Below, piece by piece: positions 45,460 through 54,681 of a stretch of 64,000 nt of DNA; the stretch's first letter is position 1, and each line of letters starts with the position of its first letter. Position numbers and translations under genes: made by a program. The stretch covers positions 372,001 through 436,000 of the forward strand of contig NZ_CAXBGN010000001.1 in NCBI RefSeq assembly GCF_963975415.1, given 5' to 3'. Under the pieces are notes generated by a model, which did no database searches, was not told the origin of the DNA, and saw only the letters and a list, made by a program, of their open reading frames with translations. This stretch comes from Kriegella sp963975415 (GTDB lineage Bacteria > Bacteroidota > Bacteroidia > Flavobacteriales > Flavobacteriaceae).

Positions 45460-46650
45460 ATGGGCAGAAAAAGCGTCATTATAAATTCAAGCATTTCGGG
45501 TATTCTTTTGGTTACTGTTTTATCTTTTTTTTTGATTCAAGGCAATTCGGCACCTTACGAGAGAATTTACCAATTGAACCCGAACTGTCCCCCTGGTTTT
45601 AAACGCAACCAAAAAAACGAATGTATTGCCCAAAACCTATACATGCAGTACAACTCGCCCAACAACAAGGGTGTTGGAGGATTAAAAACTGCACTGCCTG
45701 AAATAAGGGACGGATTTTCTCCGCAGCAGATTGATTTGGGCCGATATTTGTTTTTTGACCCTGTACTTTCTGGAAATGGAACCATGTCGTGTGCCAGCTG
45801 CCACGACCCACAAAAAGGTTTTTCCGATGGGATGCCCACAAGTATTGGCCACGACAATCAAAAGTTACAACGGTCGGCACCTACACTTTGGAACGTCGCC
45901 TATTTAAAAAGTTTTTTTTGGGACGGCCGTGCCATTTCTTTGGAAGCACAAATGAAGGGACCTTTGTTTTCAGAAGTCGAAATGAACAATACCCCTGAAA
46001 ATCTATTGAATACCCTCAATTCAATTGCGGCCTACCAAGAACTCTTCAAAGAGGCTTTTCCCAAAAAAAAGAAGGAAAACCTCATAATGTTAGATGAAAT
46101 TTACACGGCCATTGCCGCCTTCGAATCTTCCCTAATCTCACTGAACAGCAAATACGATCGATATGCCCACGGGTTTCACAAGGCATTGAATCAAGATGAA
46201 ATAGAGGGCTTGAACATTTTTAGGTCTTTTGTAGCGCGATGTGCCGAATGTCACACACCTCCCCTGTTCACCAACCAGCAATTCGCGGTCATAGGAACTC
46301 CCGAACCAGATGGAGCCCCATTAGACCCTGGTGCACAAATTCCTTTTAACGACAAAACCTTGAGAGGCGCATTTAAGGTGCCTAGTTTGAGAAATATTGA
46401 AAAAACGGGGCCATACATGCATTCTGGAAACTACAAGACTTTACGGGAAACCGTTCAGTTCTACACCGATGGTCGTGGCCACGCAGTGCCGCAAAACGAA
46501 TATCTGCTTATTCATTGGCATATTTGGGAGCCCCATTTAACCAATTACGAATTGGATAGATTGGTCGATTTTTTAAAAACACTGACCGATGAAACCTTTA
46601 TACCTAGCGTACCTGAAATACTTCCTTCCGGATTAAAACCTGTAATTTAA
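45460..46650 (+). CDS. Di-haem cytochrome c peroxidase (MauG/CcpA family)
   Basis: A 396-residue exported protein with an N-terminal membrane/signal segment (SISGILLVTVLSFFLIQG). It has two haem-binding motifs: CASCHDPQKGF near residue 110 and CAECHTPP near 265, with LGRYLFFDPVLSGNGTMSC and PSLRNIEKTGPYMHSG typical of the family. It reduces hydrogen peroxide in the periplasm or performs MauG-like oxidation. An extra Cys-containing N-terminal segment (NPNCPPGFKRNQKNEC) precedes the first domain. It is followed after 6 nt by the beta-helix/cytochrome gene, so they are co-expressed. Confidence 0.93.
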   Translation: MGRKSVIINSSISGILLVTVLSFFLIQGNSAPYERIYQLNPNCPPGFKRNQKNECIAQNLYMQYNSPNNKGVGGLKTALPEIRDGFSPQQIDLGRYLFFDPVLSGNGTMSCASCHDPQKGFSDGMPTSIGHDNQKLQRSAPTLWNVAYLKSFFWDGRAISLEAQMKGPLFSEVEMNNTPENLLNTLNSIAAYQELFKEAFPKKKKENLIMLDEIYTAIAAFESSLISLNSKYDRYAHGFHKALNQDEIEGLNIFRSFVARCAECHTPPLFTNQQFAVIGTPEPDGAPLDPGAQIPFNDKTLRGAFKVPSLRNIEKTGPYMHSGNYKTLRETVQFYTDGRGHAVPQNEYLLIHWHIWEPHLTNYELDRLVDFLKTLTDETFIPSVPEILPSGLKPVI

Positions 46651-46656
46651 ATAGCC

Positions 46657-48165
46657 ATGAAAATAAAATCTATCCTGTTGAAAATTATGGGAGCACTTAT
46701 CTTACTAGCGATTGGAATATACATAGGAAAAGTGCGCTTTGGGAATAGCACTGCTGAAACCATTCCATTACCCTCGACCCTAAAGTATCGAAACATAGGG
46801 TTATCACAAGATACCACACAGACCGATAGTTCAGAAGAATTTAAAGGAAACATCATTGAAGTAAAAAAGGGGGCATCTATTCAGGCAGCTGTTAAAGAAG
46901 CCAAGCCTGGAGATTTGATACGGGTTTACCCTGGCACCTATTCAGAGAATGTATATATTGATAAAGACAACATTAGTCTTCAAGGGATTGTTATTAATGG
47001 AGAATGGCCGACACTTGACGGAAAAAAGGAGATAAATGATGCCTTTCTATACTCCGGAAACGGCATTTTGATAGAGAATTTCAAAATCATCAATTACAAA
47101 GGCAACGGAATTATGGGCCAGGCCGGAAACAATTTTGTAATTCGTAACAATTGGATTATAGACACGGGAGTTTATGGTATTTTTCCGCAATATGGAAAAA
47201 ATGGACTTGTTGCACACAACGTACTCAGCAAAATTGCAGATGCGGCGATTTATGTAGGCATGTGTGATAATGTAGATGTACTACACAATGAAGTTTTTAA
47301 CAACGTGGCGGGAATAGAAATTGAGAACTCTAGGCATTGTCTTGTCGAAAACAACTATGCCCATAATAACACTGGTGGTATATTGGCCTTCGTAACCCCT
47401 GGCCTACCTATAAAAACTACCTTTGATGTTATTATTAGAAATAATTTCGTGGTAGACAACAACCATGAAAATTTTGGTGCACCGGGTTCTACCGTAGCAG
47501 GAATACCTGCCGGCACCGGTATTCTAATTATGGCGGCAGATGATGTTATTGTAGAGAACAACATCATAACCGGAAACAATAATACGGGTATTACAATAGT
47601 AGATTTAGCAACTGGTGCACCAAAAGCCAATGATCCCAACTCTGAACCTAACCCAGATCGGGTGGTCATACTTGACAACACTATGTTCGAAAACGGCAAC
47701 GAACCAACGGGAGAAATAAAAGCAATAATGCTAACACAGTTAGATACCAAAGGTCCTGATATTTTTGCATATGGTGGTGGCACGGGGAGCACTATACGAG
47801 ACAAACATAAATACCGTACCTTCGGTCTTGACGATTATGGGCAGGCACAAATTACCGACACAAAAGATGTGACTACATTTTTATTGGACAAGCCGGTGCC
47901 TGCAAGGTCGGTCTCTAAAAAAGAACTGGGAGAACTTACCTATTATGGGGTGTGCGCCGGTTGCCATGCTTTTGGCAGTCGATTGATCGGTCCACCGACC
48001 GATATTATCCAGGCCATTCATAATAACAACCCCCAAGGCATCGTAGATTATATCAGCAACCCTAAAAACCTACGCGATGACTATCCTGAAATGCCGCCAC
48101 AAGACTATTTATCCGATGAGGCCAAAATGGCCGTCGCCGAATATATTCTGGCCATGAAGGAATAA
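46657..48165 (+). CDS. Right-handed parallel beta-helix protein fused to cytochrome c
   Basis: A 502-residue exported protein with an N-terminal hydrophobic anchor (LLKIMGALILLAIGIYIG). Residues about 65-390 are beta-helix repeats (IQAAVKEAKPGDLIRVYPGTYSENV then many NNxI/NxxG repeats), as in NosD or carbohydrate-binding PbH1 proteins. The C-terminal about 80 residues form a class I cytochrome c with CAGCHAFGSRLIGPP and a later PEMPPQDYLSD that can supply the Met ligand. It forms an operon with the di-haem peroxidase. Probable role: surface or periplasmic electron transfer linked to a polymer or metal-site partner; unproven. Confidence 0.85.
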   Translation: MKIKSILLKIMGALILLAIGIYIGKVRFGNSTAETIPLPSTLKYRNIGLSQDTTQTDSSEEFKGNIIEVKKGASIQAAVKEAKPGDLIRVYPGTYSENVYIDKDNISLQGIVINGEWPTLDGKKEINDAFLYSGNGILIENFKIINYKGNGIMGQAGNNFVIRNNWIIDTGVYGIFPQYGKNGLVAHNVLSKIADAAIYVGMCDNVDVLHNEVFNNVAGIEIENSRHCLVENNYAHNNTGGILAFVTPGLPIKTTFDVIIRNNFVVDNNHENFGAPGSTVAGIPAGTGILIMAADDVIVENNIITGNNNTGITIVDLATGAPKANDPNSEPNPDRVVILDNTMFENGNEPTGEIKAIMLTQLDTKGPDIFAYGGGTGSTIRDKHKYRTFGLDDYGQAQITDTKDVTTFLLDKPVPARSVSKKELGELTYYGVCAGCHAFGSRLIGPPTDIIQAIHNNNPQGIVDYISNPKNLRDDYPEMPPQDYLSDEAKMAVAEYILAMKE

Positions 48166-48224
48166 AGTCTAATTTCCAGCTTGTTTCCCATTTAACTTAA
48201 AACTTCATACAATCCCTTCCAACA

Positions 48225-49589
48225 ATGAATTTAGTAAAAACGCAGCGTAATTTTTTTCAAACACAAAAAACGAAGGAGCCCTCTTTTCGAAAGGCTGCGT
48301 TAAAACGTTTGATGCAAGAAATTATTAAGCGCGAAGATGACATCTGCGGGGCCATTTTTGCCGATTTTAAAAAACCAAAATTTGAAACTTTAGCGGCAGA
48401 GACCCAATTTGTCTTGGCAGAATTAAAACATGCCATAAAAAAATGTAACTCTTGGGTACGACCGCAAAGAATTCCATCGAGTTTGATGAACTGGCCATCT
48501 ACCGATTTTATTTACAAAGAACCTTACGGTACGGTATTGATCATTGCCCCTTGGAATTACCCTTTTCAATTGGCCATTGCCCCACTTATTGGCGCCATAG
48601 TTGCAGGCAATACGGCAGTAGTAAAACCCTCTGAAGTTACACCCAACACAGCCAATATTATATCGGAAATCATCAAAGCGGTTTTTGAACCGGAATATGT
48701 TTCTGTTGTCAAAGGTGGTATTGAAACTTCCCAAAAATTACTGGCTGAAAAATGGGATTATATTTTCTTCACCGGAAGCACGCGAGTAGGACAAATCATT
48801 TATGAAAGTGCAGCAAAAAACCTGACTCCCGTTACCTTGGAACTCGGTGGAAAAAACCCCTGTATCGTCGATCAAACAGCCAATATGGGAACTGCCGCAA
48901 AGCGTATCGTGTGGGGTAAATTTTTAAATGCAGGACAAACCTGTATTGCTTCAGATTATATTTTGGTGCACAAAAGTGTCAAAACCAAATTAATTGAAGC
49001 GTTGAAAAAAAGTATTAACCATTTCTTTGGAGAGAATATAGAACAATCTTCAGATTATGCCCGTATAGTAAATGAAAAGCATTATTCAGGTTTAAAAACC
49101 ATGTTGATAGGGGAATCCATTCTTTTTGGTGGAAATACGAACGATACCGATAACTTTCTTTCACCAACATTGGTTGATGAACCTTCCTTAGATAGTAAAT
49201 TGATGGAAGGTGAAATTTTTGGACCCATACTCCCTATTATTTCCTATGAGGATGAAATGGATATTCATAAGCATATTATGAACTACGGAAAACCCTTGGC
49301 CACTTATGTATTTTCAAAACGTAAATCTTTTCAAGAGAAAATTATCGAAACCTATAGTTTCGGTGGGGGTGCGGTAAATGACACGGTTATTCAAATTACC
49401 AATAAGCGATTGCCTTTTGGCGGGGTTGGAAATAGTGGTCTCGGAGCTTACCACGGCAAATCTTCTTTTGATTTATTTTCACACCACAAGTCAATTATTA
49501 AAAAAGCGAATTGGTTGGATATTCCCTTGCGTTACCCTCCTTATACCATACCTACTAAGTTTGTAAAAAAAATTAAAAATTTATTCTAA
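48225..49589 (+). CDS. Aldehyde dehydrogenase, ALDH3-type
   Basis: A 454-residue NAD(P)-dependent aldehyde dehydrogenase of the short ALDH3 class. IIAPWNYPFQLAIAPLIGAIVAGN binds cofactor, VTLELGGKNPCIVD carries the general base Glu, Cys240 in AGQTCIASDY is the nucleophile, and GEIFGPILPI follows. The C-terminus is rich in basic and hydrophobic residues (TKFVKKIKNLF), as in membrane-associated fatty-aldehyde dehydrogenases. It starts 60 nt after the beta-helix gene and converges with pxpC, 3 nt away. Confidence 0.93.
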   Translation: MNLVKTQRNFFQTQKTKEPSFRKAALKRLMQEIIKREDDICGAIFADFKKPKFETLAAETQFVLAELKHAIKKCNSWVRPQRIPSSLMNWPSTDFIYKEPYGTVLIIAPWNYPFQLAIAPLIGAIVAGNTAVVKPSEVTPNTANIISEIIKAVFEPEYVSVVKGGIETSQKLLAEKWDYIFFTGSTRVGQIIYESAAKNLTPVTLELGGKNPCIVDQTANMGTAAKRIVWGKFLNAGQTCIASDYILVHKSVKTKLIEALKKSINHFFGENIEQSSDYARIVNEKHYSGLKTMLIGESILFGGNTNDTDNFLSPTLVDEPSLDSKLMEGEIFGPILPIISYEDEMDIHKHIMNYGKPLATYVFSKRKSFQEKIIETYSFGGGAVNDTVIQITNKRLPFGGVGNSGLGAYHGKSSFDLFSHHKSIIKKANWLDIPLRYPPYTIPTKFVKKIKNLF

Positions 49590-49592
49590 ACT

Positions 49593-50432
49593 TTAAATCA
49601 ATTTAAACGAAACCTTATCGCCGAACTTTTTTTGGGCGAGAATAGAAATTGCACGATCCGTAAGTTGTAATACTCTGGGGTAGCCCCCAGTGGTCTGCCC
49701 ATCTTTCATTAAGATAATCAATTTTCCTGATGGAGTCAGCTGCACTGTGCCAGGAAGTGTGGCCGAAGTCAACATCGATACCTTATGGCCTATTATTTTC
49801 TCCTCAATTTGGTAGGCCATTCGATCATTTTGATTCGAAATTTTGAAATCTTTGAAAAACAATCCTTCCAACTGCCTTTTAGACAAGATATGAAATTCAG
49901 GCCCATGGGTAACGGTCAAAATCGTTTCGCTCAAAAAGGAGTCAACTTTAAGTTCGGGTGTCTTTGATTTGAATTGTTCGCAGATGGAATAATCAACACT
50001 ACTGCCATCTTCTAAATGATTTTTCGATGTTATCGGCAAATAAAGAGATTGGCTTCCTAATATTTTCGGGGTTACAAAACCGTCTTTGACGCCCAAATAG
50101 CTACGGAAACCTTTTTCTAGTTTCCCATAGGAGAGCTTATCTCCTTTTTCAACTTTGTATACTTTGTAATCTTGAATCGGTTCATTGTTCAAGGTAACCG
50201 ATAATTGAGCACCTCCCAGGCAGATATATGTACTTTTCCCAAACTCCAATGTTGGTCCGGTCATTGTCGTTTCGATCAGTGCTGCGTTGGTCTCATTTTC
50301 AAGAAGTAAATTAACTTTGTATGCAGAAAAAGTGTCCATAAACCCGGAAACCGGAACACCTTTATTCAAATAACCATACCTGCCACCATCTTGTATGGTA
50401 GTAAAAAAACCGGATTTTAGTACTTTAAGCAT
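49593..50432 (-). CDS. pxpC: 5-oxoprolinase subunit C (biotin-dependent carboxyltransferase-like, KipA family)
   Basis: A 279-residue protein. The N-terminal LKSGFFTTIQDGGRYGYLNKGVPVSG and DRMAYQIEE, with LTPSGKLIILMKDGQTTGGYPRV near the end, are standard for the PxpC/KipA half of bacterial 5-oxoprolinase. It overlaps pxpB by 8 nt. With PxpA and PxpB it hydrolyses 5-oxoproline (pyroglutamate) to glutamate using ATP. Confidence 0.95.
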   Translation of the reverse strand: MLKVLKSGFFTTIQDGGRYGYLNKGVPVSGFMDTFSAYKVNLLLENETNAALIETTMTGPTLEFGKSTYICLGGAQLSVTLNNEPIQDYKVYKVEKGDKLSYGKLEKGFRSYLGVKDGFVTPKILGSQSLYLPITSKNHLEDGSSVDYSICEQFKSKTPELKVDSFLSETILTVTHGPEFHILSKRQLEGLFFKDFKISNQNDRMAYQIEEKIIGHKVSMLTSATLPGTVQLTPSGKLIILMKDGQTTGGYPRVLQLTDRAISILAQKKFGDKVSFKLI

Positions 50433-51162
50433 ACCAATTTTCCTTTTCCAATTTATAAATGCCTACTTCTCCTTCGATTTTATGTAAATCATATTCCGCC
50501 CTTTCAATAGCGTAAAATTGTACTTTATCACCAATGTTTACAAAGCAGGGATTTTCTTTCGAGGCATCGAACATAGCAACTGAACAATTACCGATAATAT
50601 TCCATCCGCCGGGAGAAATTTGCGGGTATATTCCTGTTTGCCTACTAGCCAAGCCGACCGCCCCTTTTTGTACTCTAGCTCTAGGCTGTGCCTTTCTCGG
50701 CACTTCCAATTCCTTTGGCAGGCCGCCCAAATACATAAAGCCGGGTAAAAAACCGATGCCATAAACGGTATAAGGCGATTTGGTATGTAAAGCGATGATA
50801 TTTTCGATGCTCAAATCTAAAACATCCGAAATTTCTTTTAAGTCGATTCCGAAATCCAAATCATAACAGACCGGTAATTTCCATAAGTATTTTTGCGGAA
50901 GAACCGCTTCTTCCTTATTGGAATACCAATCATGTAATGTCTGGCTAAAAGCGAGAAAATCAATCGGGTCTTTTCGATATAGTAGCGTCAACGAGTTATA
51001 GGCCGGTATCATTTCCCAAAAAGTTTCGTCTAAACAATTTGTTCTTAAATGCCTCATGAATAGTAGAATGTCATCTAAAATAGCCTCTTCTACCTTATTT
51101 GGCCACTCAACAAGTACCGTATGAACCCCGTAGGGCCGTATTGAAATAGAATAGTTGCTCAC
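50425..51162 (-). CDS. pxpB: 5-oxoprolinase subunit B (KipI family)
   Basis: A 245-residue protein with the allophanate-hydrolase subunit 1-like fold. The features are YGIGFLPGFMYLGGLPKELEVPRK near residue 130 and VGLASRQTGIYPQISPGGWNIIG near 168. It binds PxpC to make the ATP-dependent phosphorylation/ring-opening unit. The start overlaps the pxpA stop by 4 nt, implying translational coupling. Confidence 0.95.
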   Translation of the reverse strand: MSNYSISIRPYGVHTVLVEWPNKVEEAILDDILLFMRHLRTNCLDETFWEMIPAYNSLTLLYRKDPIDFLAFSQTLHDWYSNKEEAVLPQKYLWKLPVCYDLDFGIDLKEISDVLDLSIENIIALHTKSPYTVYGIGFLPGFMYLGGLPKELEVPRKAQPRARVQKGAVGLASRQTGIYPQISPGGWNIIGNCSVAMFDASKENPCFVNIGDKVQFYAIERAEYDLHKIEGEVGIYKLEKENWYA

Positions 51163-51902
51163 CTCTTTATTTTGATGTTGTGTTTGGGTAATTCTTGGTC
51201 AAGATACATTAATATTCGTAAAGCGGAAGGCGAATCGCCATGAATGCAAAAGGTCTCAGCTCTCATTTTTATTTCGACAGCGTCAACGGTGCTAACCTTT
51301 GAATGTTTTACCATGAATAAAAGGTGCTGCAATACCTTTTGGCAATCTTGAATTAATGCTTTGGGATGCGAACGCGAAACCAAACCTAAATCTACATTAT
51401 AGCTGCGATCGGCAAATGCCTCATATTTTATTTTAAAACCACGTTTCAAGGCTTGTACCGCGACCGTGCTACCATAGGGAACATATATAAAAGTCCTTTC
51501 TTTATATTTTTCTATGGCGGATAAAAAAGTTGAAGCTAACGCAGTATTCTTGACCATATCGTTATAAAGTGCTCCATGGGCCTTAATATGATGTAAGTCT
51601 ACGCTTTGGTTATCAAGAATGCTTTCTAAATCACGTATTTGCTCTTGAATACTATGGGCGAGTACTTCGGAAGAAATTTCCATGGTGCGCCTCCCAAAGT
51701 TTGGCCTATCGGGATATGAGGGATGCGCCCCTATTTTTATTCTACTTTCTTTCGCCAGCCGCGCCACTTTTTCCATTGATTCACGATTCCCGGCATGCCC
51801 TCCACAAGCAATACTACAGGAAGATATATACTGAAACAGTTGATGCTCATTATCTAGACCTTCCCCTACATCGCAATTTATATCAATGTTTACTTCATTC
51901 AT
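51159..51902 (-). CDS. pxpA: 5-oxoprolinase subunit A (LamB/YcsF family)
   Basis: A 247-residue LamB/YcsF protein. IDINCDVGEG opens it, SCSIACGGHAGN and IKIGAHPSYPDRPNFGRR follow, and HIKAHGALYNDM near residue 103 contributes His/Asp residues. It completes the pxpA-pxpB-pxpC operon. A LamB/YcsF operon often has a permease of the NRAMP or DUF969/979 kind; none is adjacent here. Confidence 0.96.
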   Translation of the reverse strand: MNEVNIDINCDVGEGLDNEHQLFQYISSCSIACGGHAGNRESMEKVARLAKESRIKIGAHPSYPDRPNFGRRTMEISSEVLAHSIQEQIRDLESILDNQSVDLHHIKAHGALYNDMVKNTALASTFLSAIEKYKERTFIYVPYGSTVAVQALKRGFKIKYEAFADRSYNVDLGLVSRSHPKALIQDCQKVLQHLLFMVKHSKVSTVDAVEIKMRAETFCIHGDSPSALRILMYLDQELPKHNIKIKR

Positions 51903-52231
51903 TTAATCAAATGGTTATAGCCAGAAATGAATTTCCCCTTTATATTAATAAGGTATCACCCACTTTCATTTAAACGAGCAATATATAACTGCTTTCTTTA
52001 AATAAGCTGATGGTAGCGCAATACTGTAAATATAACGGTAATCATCGAAATTAATCCATCCTTTTAAGCTTCCTTCACCACAGTTTTAACATTTAGATTT
52101 ACCGTTTATCTAAAAAAATGCCGTTCGTCTAAAAGTGGGATGTCGTACAACGATATAATATAATATTCCCGAAACTGCAGGGTTATTATAGTCCCAAATC
52201 TACCGATATCTATCGGAAAAAAACTAATAAA
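51903..52231. other. 329-nt divergent region between pxpA and the zinc-ribbon-like gene
   Basis: It contains a 14-bp palindrome CCGATATCTATCGG at 52203-52216 (two 6-nt arms, 2-nt centre), 15 nt before the start at 52232. A 12-nt part of it (ATATCTATCGGA) recurs at 34386-34397. No other gene or clear -7 box. Confidence 0.5.
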
Positions 52232-52675
52232 ATGACTTGTTTAGAGTGTACTAAAGAACTCAGTTACCTTGATCATAAAAACGCCATAGATTCAATAGGT
52301 CTAGAGCTGTGCCCTAACCACCTCAAAAGGATGCAGAAGTTAATGGCGAGCAAGGGCACCCCTCTTGAAGCAATTCAATTATACTACGGACTTAAGGAAG
52401 AAGGTGTTAATGCCATGCTGGAATGGTGGGACGGAAAAAAATCTGTGGATATAGCGATATCAAGAGTGAAATTGAATATAGAAATAGATGCCACCTATGA
52501 AATGATGACCCATGAACAGGCCATGAACGACCTTGAGGAAACAATGCATTCTTTCAAAAATGGTTTCACGACTATCCGTATTCCACATGTATTGATCAAG
52601 CACTATCTAAAAGATACGGTCATGAATGTCATCGGTATCATGGATGGGCTCAAAGCGAACATTAAAGTAATTTAA
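52232..52675 (+). CDS. Small zinc-ribbon-like protein with possible PD-(D/E)xK-like core
   Basis: A 147-residue cytoplasmic protein. The N-terminus has Cys3-x2-Cys6 and Cys27-x2-His30 (MTCLECTKEL and ELCPNHLKR), which could bind zinc. The later segment VDIAISRVKLNIEIDATYE, then MNDLEETMHSFKNGFTTIRIP (split here), has the spacing of short DUF559/Vsr-like nuclease cores (IEID, then a helix, then a LxIP strand). That resemblance is my inference and is weak. It is 10 nt before the membrane-protein gene, forming an operon. Function unknown. Confidence 0.55.
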   Translation: MTCLECTKELSYLDHKNAIDSIGLELCPNHLKRMQKLMASKGTPLEAIQLYYGLKEEGVNAMLEWWDGKKSVDIAISRVKLNIEIDATYEMMTHEQAMNDLEETMHSFKNGFTTIRIPHVLIKHYLKDTVMNVIGIMDGLKANIKVI

Positions 52676-52685
52676 AGATACAGGT

Positions 52686-53249
52686 ATGGCTGCACAAGAT
52701 AAAATTTTAAAGGTACCCCTTAGAATTTCTATGACCCTTCTTTTATTGGCAATGTTGGCCCAGATATTTGATTGGCCATATGCCAACAAAATGCTGCTGC
52801 TATGCTTTAGCCTGGTCGGAATATTGTATACGATTAGGTTTTGGAAAAAATTAGAGAAAAAGTTTATCGATTATGTAAAGGTTACGCTAGTCTTCTTTTG
52901 GTCAATCAACGGTATTTCGAGCATATTGGGCTTTCAACACACGGTTTATTTTCAGGCTGTCATTGGCTTTACATTTCTTATTTGGTTTATTATGGAAGGT
53001 ACTGCCTACTTTCTAGATGAAGACAGAAAATCAAAAAATACTCAGTCAAAGATACTTTGGAATGTTTTCATGGTGGTTGGAACATTGGCTATAATAATCG
53101 GGAGTCTTTCAAACATGCTTAACTGGCAATTCTCCGTACCCTTGCTTGCCTTTGGAATTTTAACCGTAGCCATATACATTTTAAAAGATGTTTTCATCGT
53201 TTCCAAAATAGAGAAAGATGATAGAAATAACGAGGAATTTCAGTTGTAG
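52686..53249 (+). CDS. Integral membrane protein with about five helices
   Basis: A 187-residue protein with hydrophobic helices around residues 13-30, 33-55, 65-85, 88-105, 121-140 and 145-165 (for example ISMTLLLLAMLAQIFDWPYA and VFMVVGTLAIIIGSLSNML). The charged tail EKDDRNNEEFQL should be cytoplasmic. No family is recognised. It resembles small GldL/motility-like or general flavobacterial membrane proteins only in general character. Co-transcribed with the zinc-ribbon-like gene. Confidence 0.6.
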   Translation: MAAQDKILKVPLRISMTLLLLAMLAQIFDWPYANKMLLLCFSLVGILYTIRFWKKLEKKFIDYVKVTLVFFWSINGISSILGFQHTVYFQAVIGFTFLIWFIMEGTAYFLDEDRKSKNTQSKILWNVFMVVGTLAIIIGSLSNMLNWQFSVPLLAFGILTVAIYILKDVFIVSKIEKDDRNNEEFQL

Positions 53250-53334
53250 CACAACTATTAATTTCAGACCATTTCTTAACATTTTTTTGGATTTCCTATA
53301 TTCCGTACATGCCTATATTCTATTTCATATACTA

Positions 53335-54681
53335 TCAAAGGGCAGTCGTTTTGCCTTCTTTCAAAAGTTCTTTTTTTATTCCTTCTAAAACATATGATTC
53401 TTGTATTTCTTTCTTTTTGGATGCAACGGTCTTAAGACAGGCATATTGAACAACGTTTATAATATTGGCTCCCGTTAGTGCGTACTTTTTGGCCAGATCT
53501 TCTAATGACATTGATTGTTGCAAGGGCACTTTTGCCGGAAAATTATTCTCCCATAGTCGAAGACGCTCTTTATAGCTCGGCAGTTCAAATTCAATAATCG
53601 ACTGAAATCTTCTCGTAAAAGCCGTATCGATATTATTCTTGAAATTCGATGCTAAAATCACCAATCCCGGATGCGCCTCTATACGCTGTAATAAATAGGA
53701 AACCTCTTGATTGGCATATTTGTCGTGAGCATCGCGAACACTGGTGCGCTTGCCGAAAATAGCATCTGCCTCATCAAAAAATAAAATCCAATTTTTATTG
53801 GTGGCTTTATCGAACAGACTGGAAAGGTTTTTTTCGGTCTCACCAATATACTTGGAAACAACAACTGAAAGGTCGATGCGATACACGTCTTTGCCCGTAT
53901 GCTTTCCCAAGAGACTTGCCGTTAAAGTTTTTCCAGTTCCAGGAGGCCCGTGGAACATGACCCTAAACCCTGGCTTTATCTTGTCTTTCATGTTCCAATC
54001 ATTCAACAGGACATCATTATATTTTAACCAGATTTCCAACTCCTTTATTTCATCAAGCGTCCGTTGATTTAAAATAAGGTCGTCCCAATCCAATCCAGTT
54101 TCAATGGGACTAGCCGGGAAATTCGGACTCAAATGTGGTTTTATAACGATTCCCGTGCTCAACTTCGCAACATACTCCTCCTCCATTTGAAGCTTTCCGC
54201 TCATCAACGGTTCTCCTTTTGGAACGGTTTCTAAATACAATATGCCATTTTTGAACAGCTCAGATTTCCCTGTCATCAAGTTCGAATATTCCAATCTTTT
54301 CTCCATGTCGTTTCCGGCCAAAAGATATAATGCGGTTTCTCCCGTTGGAAGAATTCCCCGATGGTTTTTTCCTTTGGTTCCCCCAAATTCCGGGAAGTCC
54401 CCGCCTTTGGGCAAAAAGTCTGCCACCACTCCACTTAAAGCATTCGGACATACATGAGGTACCAGAGAAAGCAATACCAATAGGATCTCATCGTTCGTCA
54501 GCTTCATTTCGCTGATGAATTTTGCCAAATGCGATTGGTTCTTTGCTATGTCAAGCCTAGGAACAGGCAAGGGTTCTTGGGTCAGTTCTTTAGCCAGTCG
54601 GTAGGTTAGGTATTTTTCTAGATAATCAAAAAGCTGAGCAATCGAAAGCTCATTTTTTTTATTGGTTGCGGTATCGTTCAT
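53335..54681 (-). CDS. AAA+ ATPase of eCIS type
   Basis: A 448-residue protein. The N-terminal about 190 residues form a helical domain specific to this family; the C-terminal half is an AAA+ module with Walker A HGPPGTGKTLTASLLG near residue 243, Walker B ILFFDEADAIFG near 299, and an arginine-finger region FTRRFQSIIEFELPSYKERL. This domain order is characteristic of the ATPase (Afp15/Pvc15-like) associated with extracellular contractile injection systems. Its start overlaps the muramidase gene by 23 nt. It probably aids particle assembly or cargo loading. It is the last gene of the minus-strand locus. Confidence 0.85.
   Translation of the reverse strand: MNDTATNKKNELSIAQLFDYLEKYLTYRLAKELTQEPLPVPRLDIAKNQSHLAKFISEMKLTNDEILLVLLSLVPHVCPNALSGVVADFLPKGGDFPEFGGTKGKNHRGILPTGETALYLLAGNDMEKRLEYSNLMTGKSELFKNGILYLETVPKGEPLMSGKLQMEEEYVAKLSTGIVIKPHLSPNFPASPIETGLDWDDLILNQRTLDEIKELEIWLKYNDVLLNDWNMKDKIKPGFRVMFHGPPGTGKTLTASLLGKHTGKDVYRIDLSVVVSKYIGETEKNLSSLFDKATNKNWILFFDEADAIFGKRTSVRDAHDKYANQEVSYLLQRIEAHPGLVILASNFKNNIDTAFTRRFQSIIEFELPSYKERLRLWENNFPAKVPLQQSMSLEDLAKKYALTGANIINVVQYACLKTVASKKKEIQESYVLEGIKKELLKEGKTTAL

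Noticed and set aside
53242..53256. Small inverted repeat AGTTGT/ACAACT at the end of the membrane-protein gene as a terminator
   Set aside because: Only 6 bp and no T-run follows; too weak to call.
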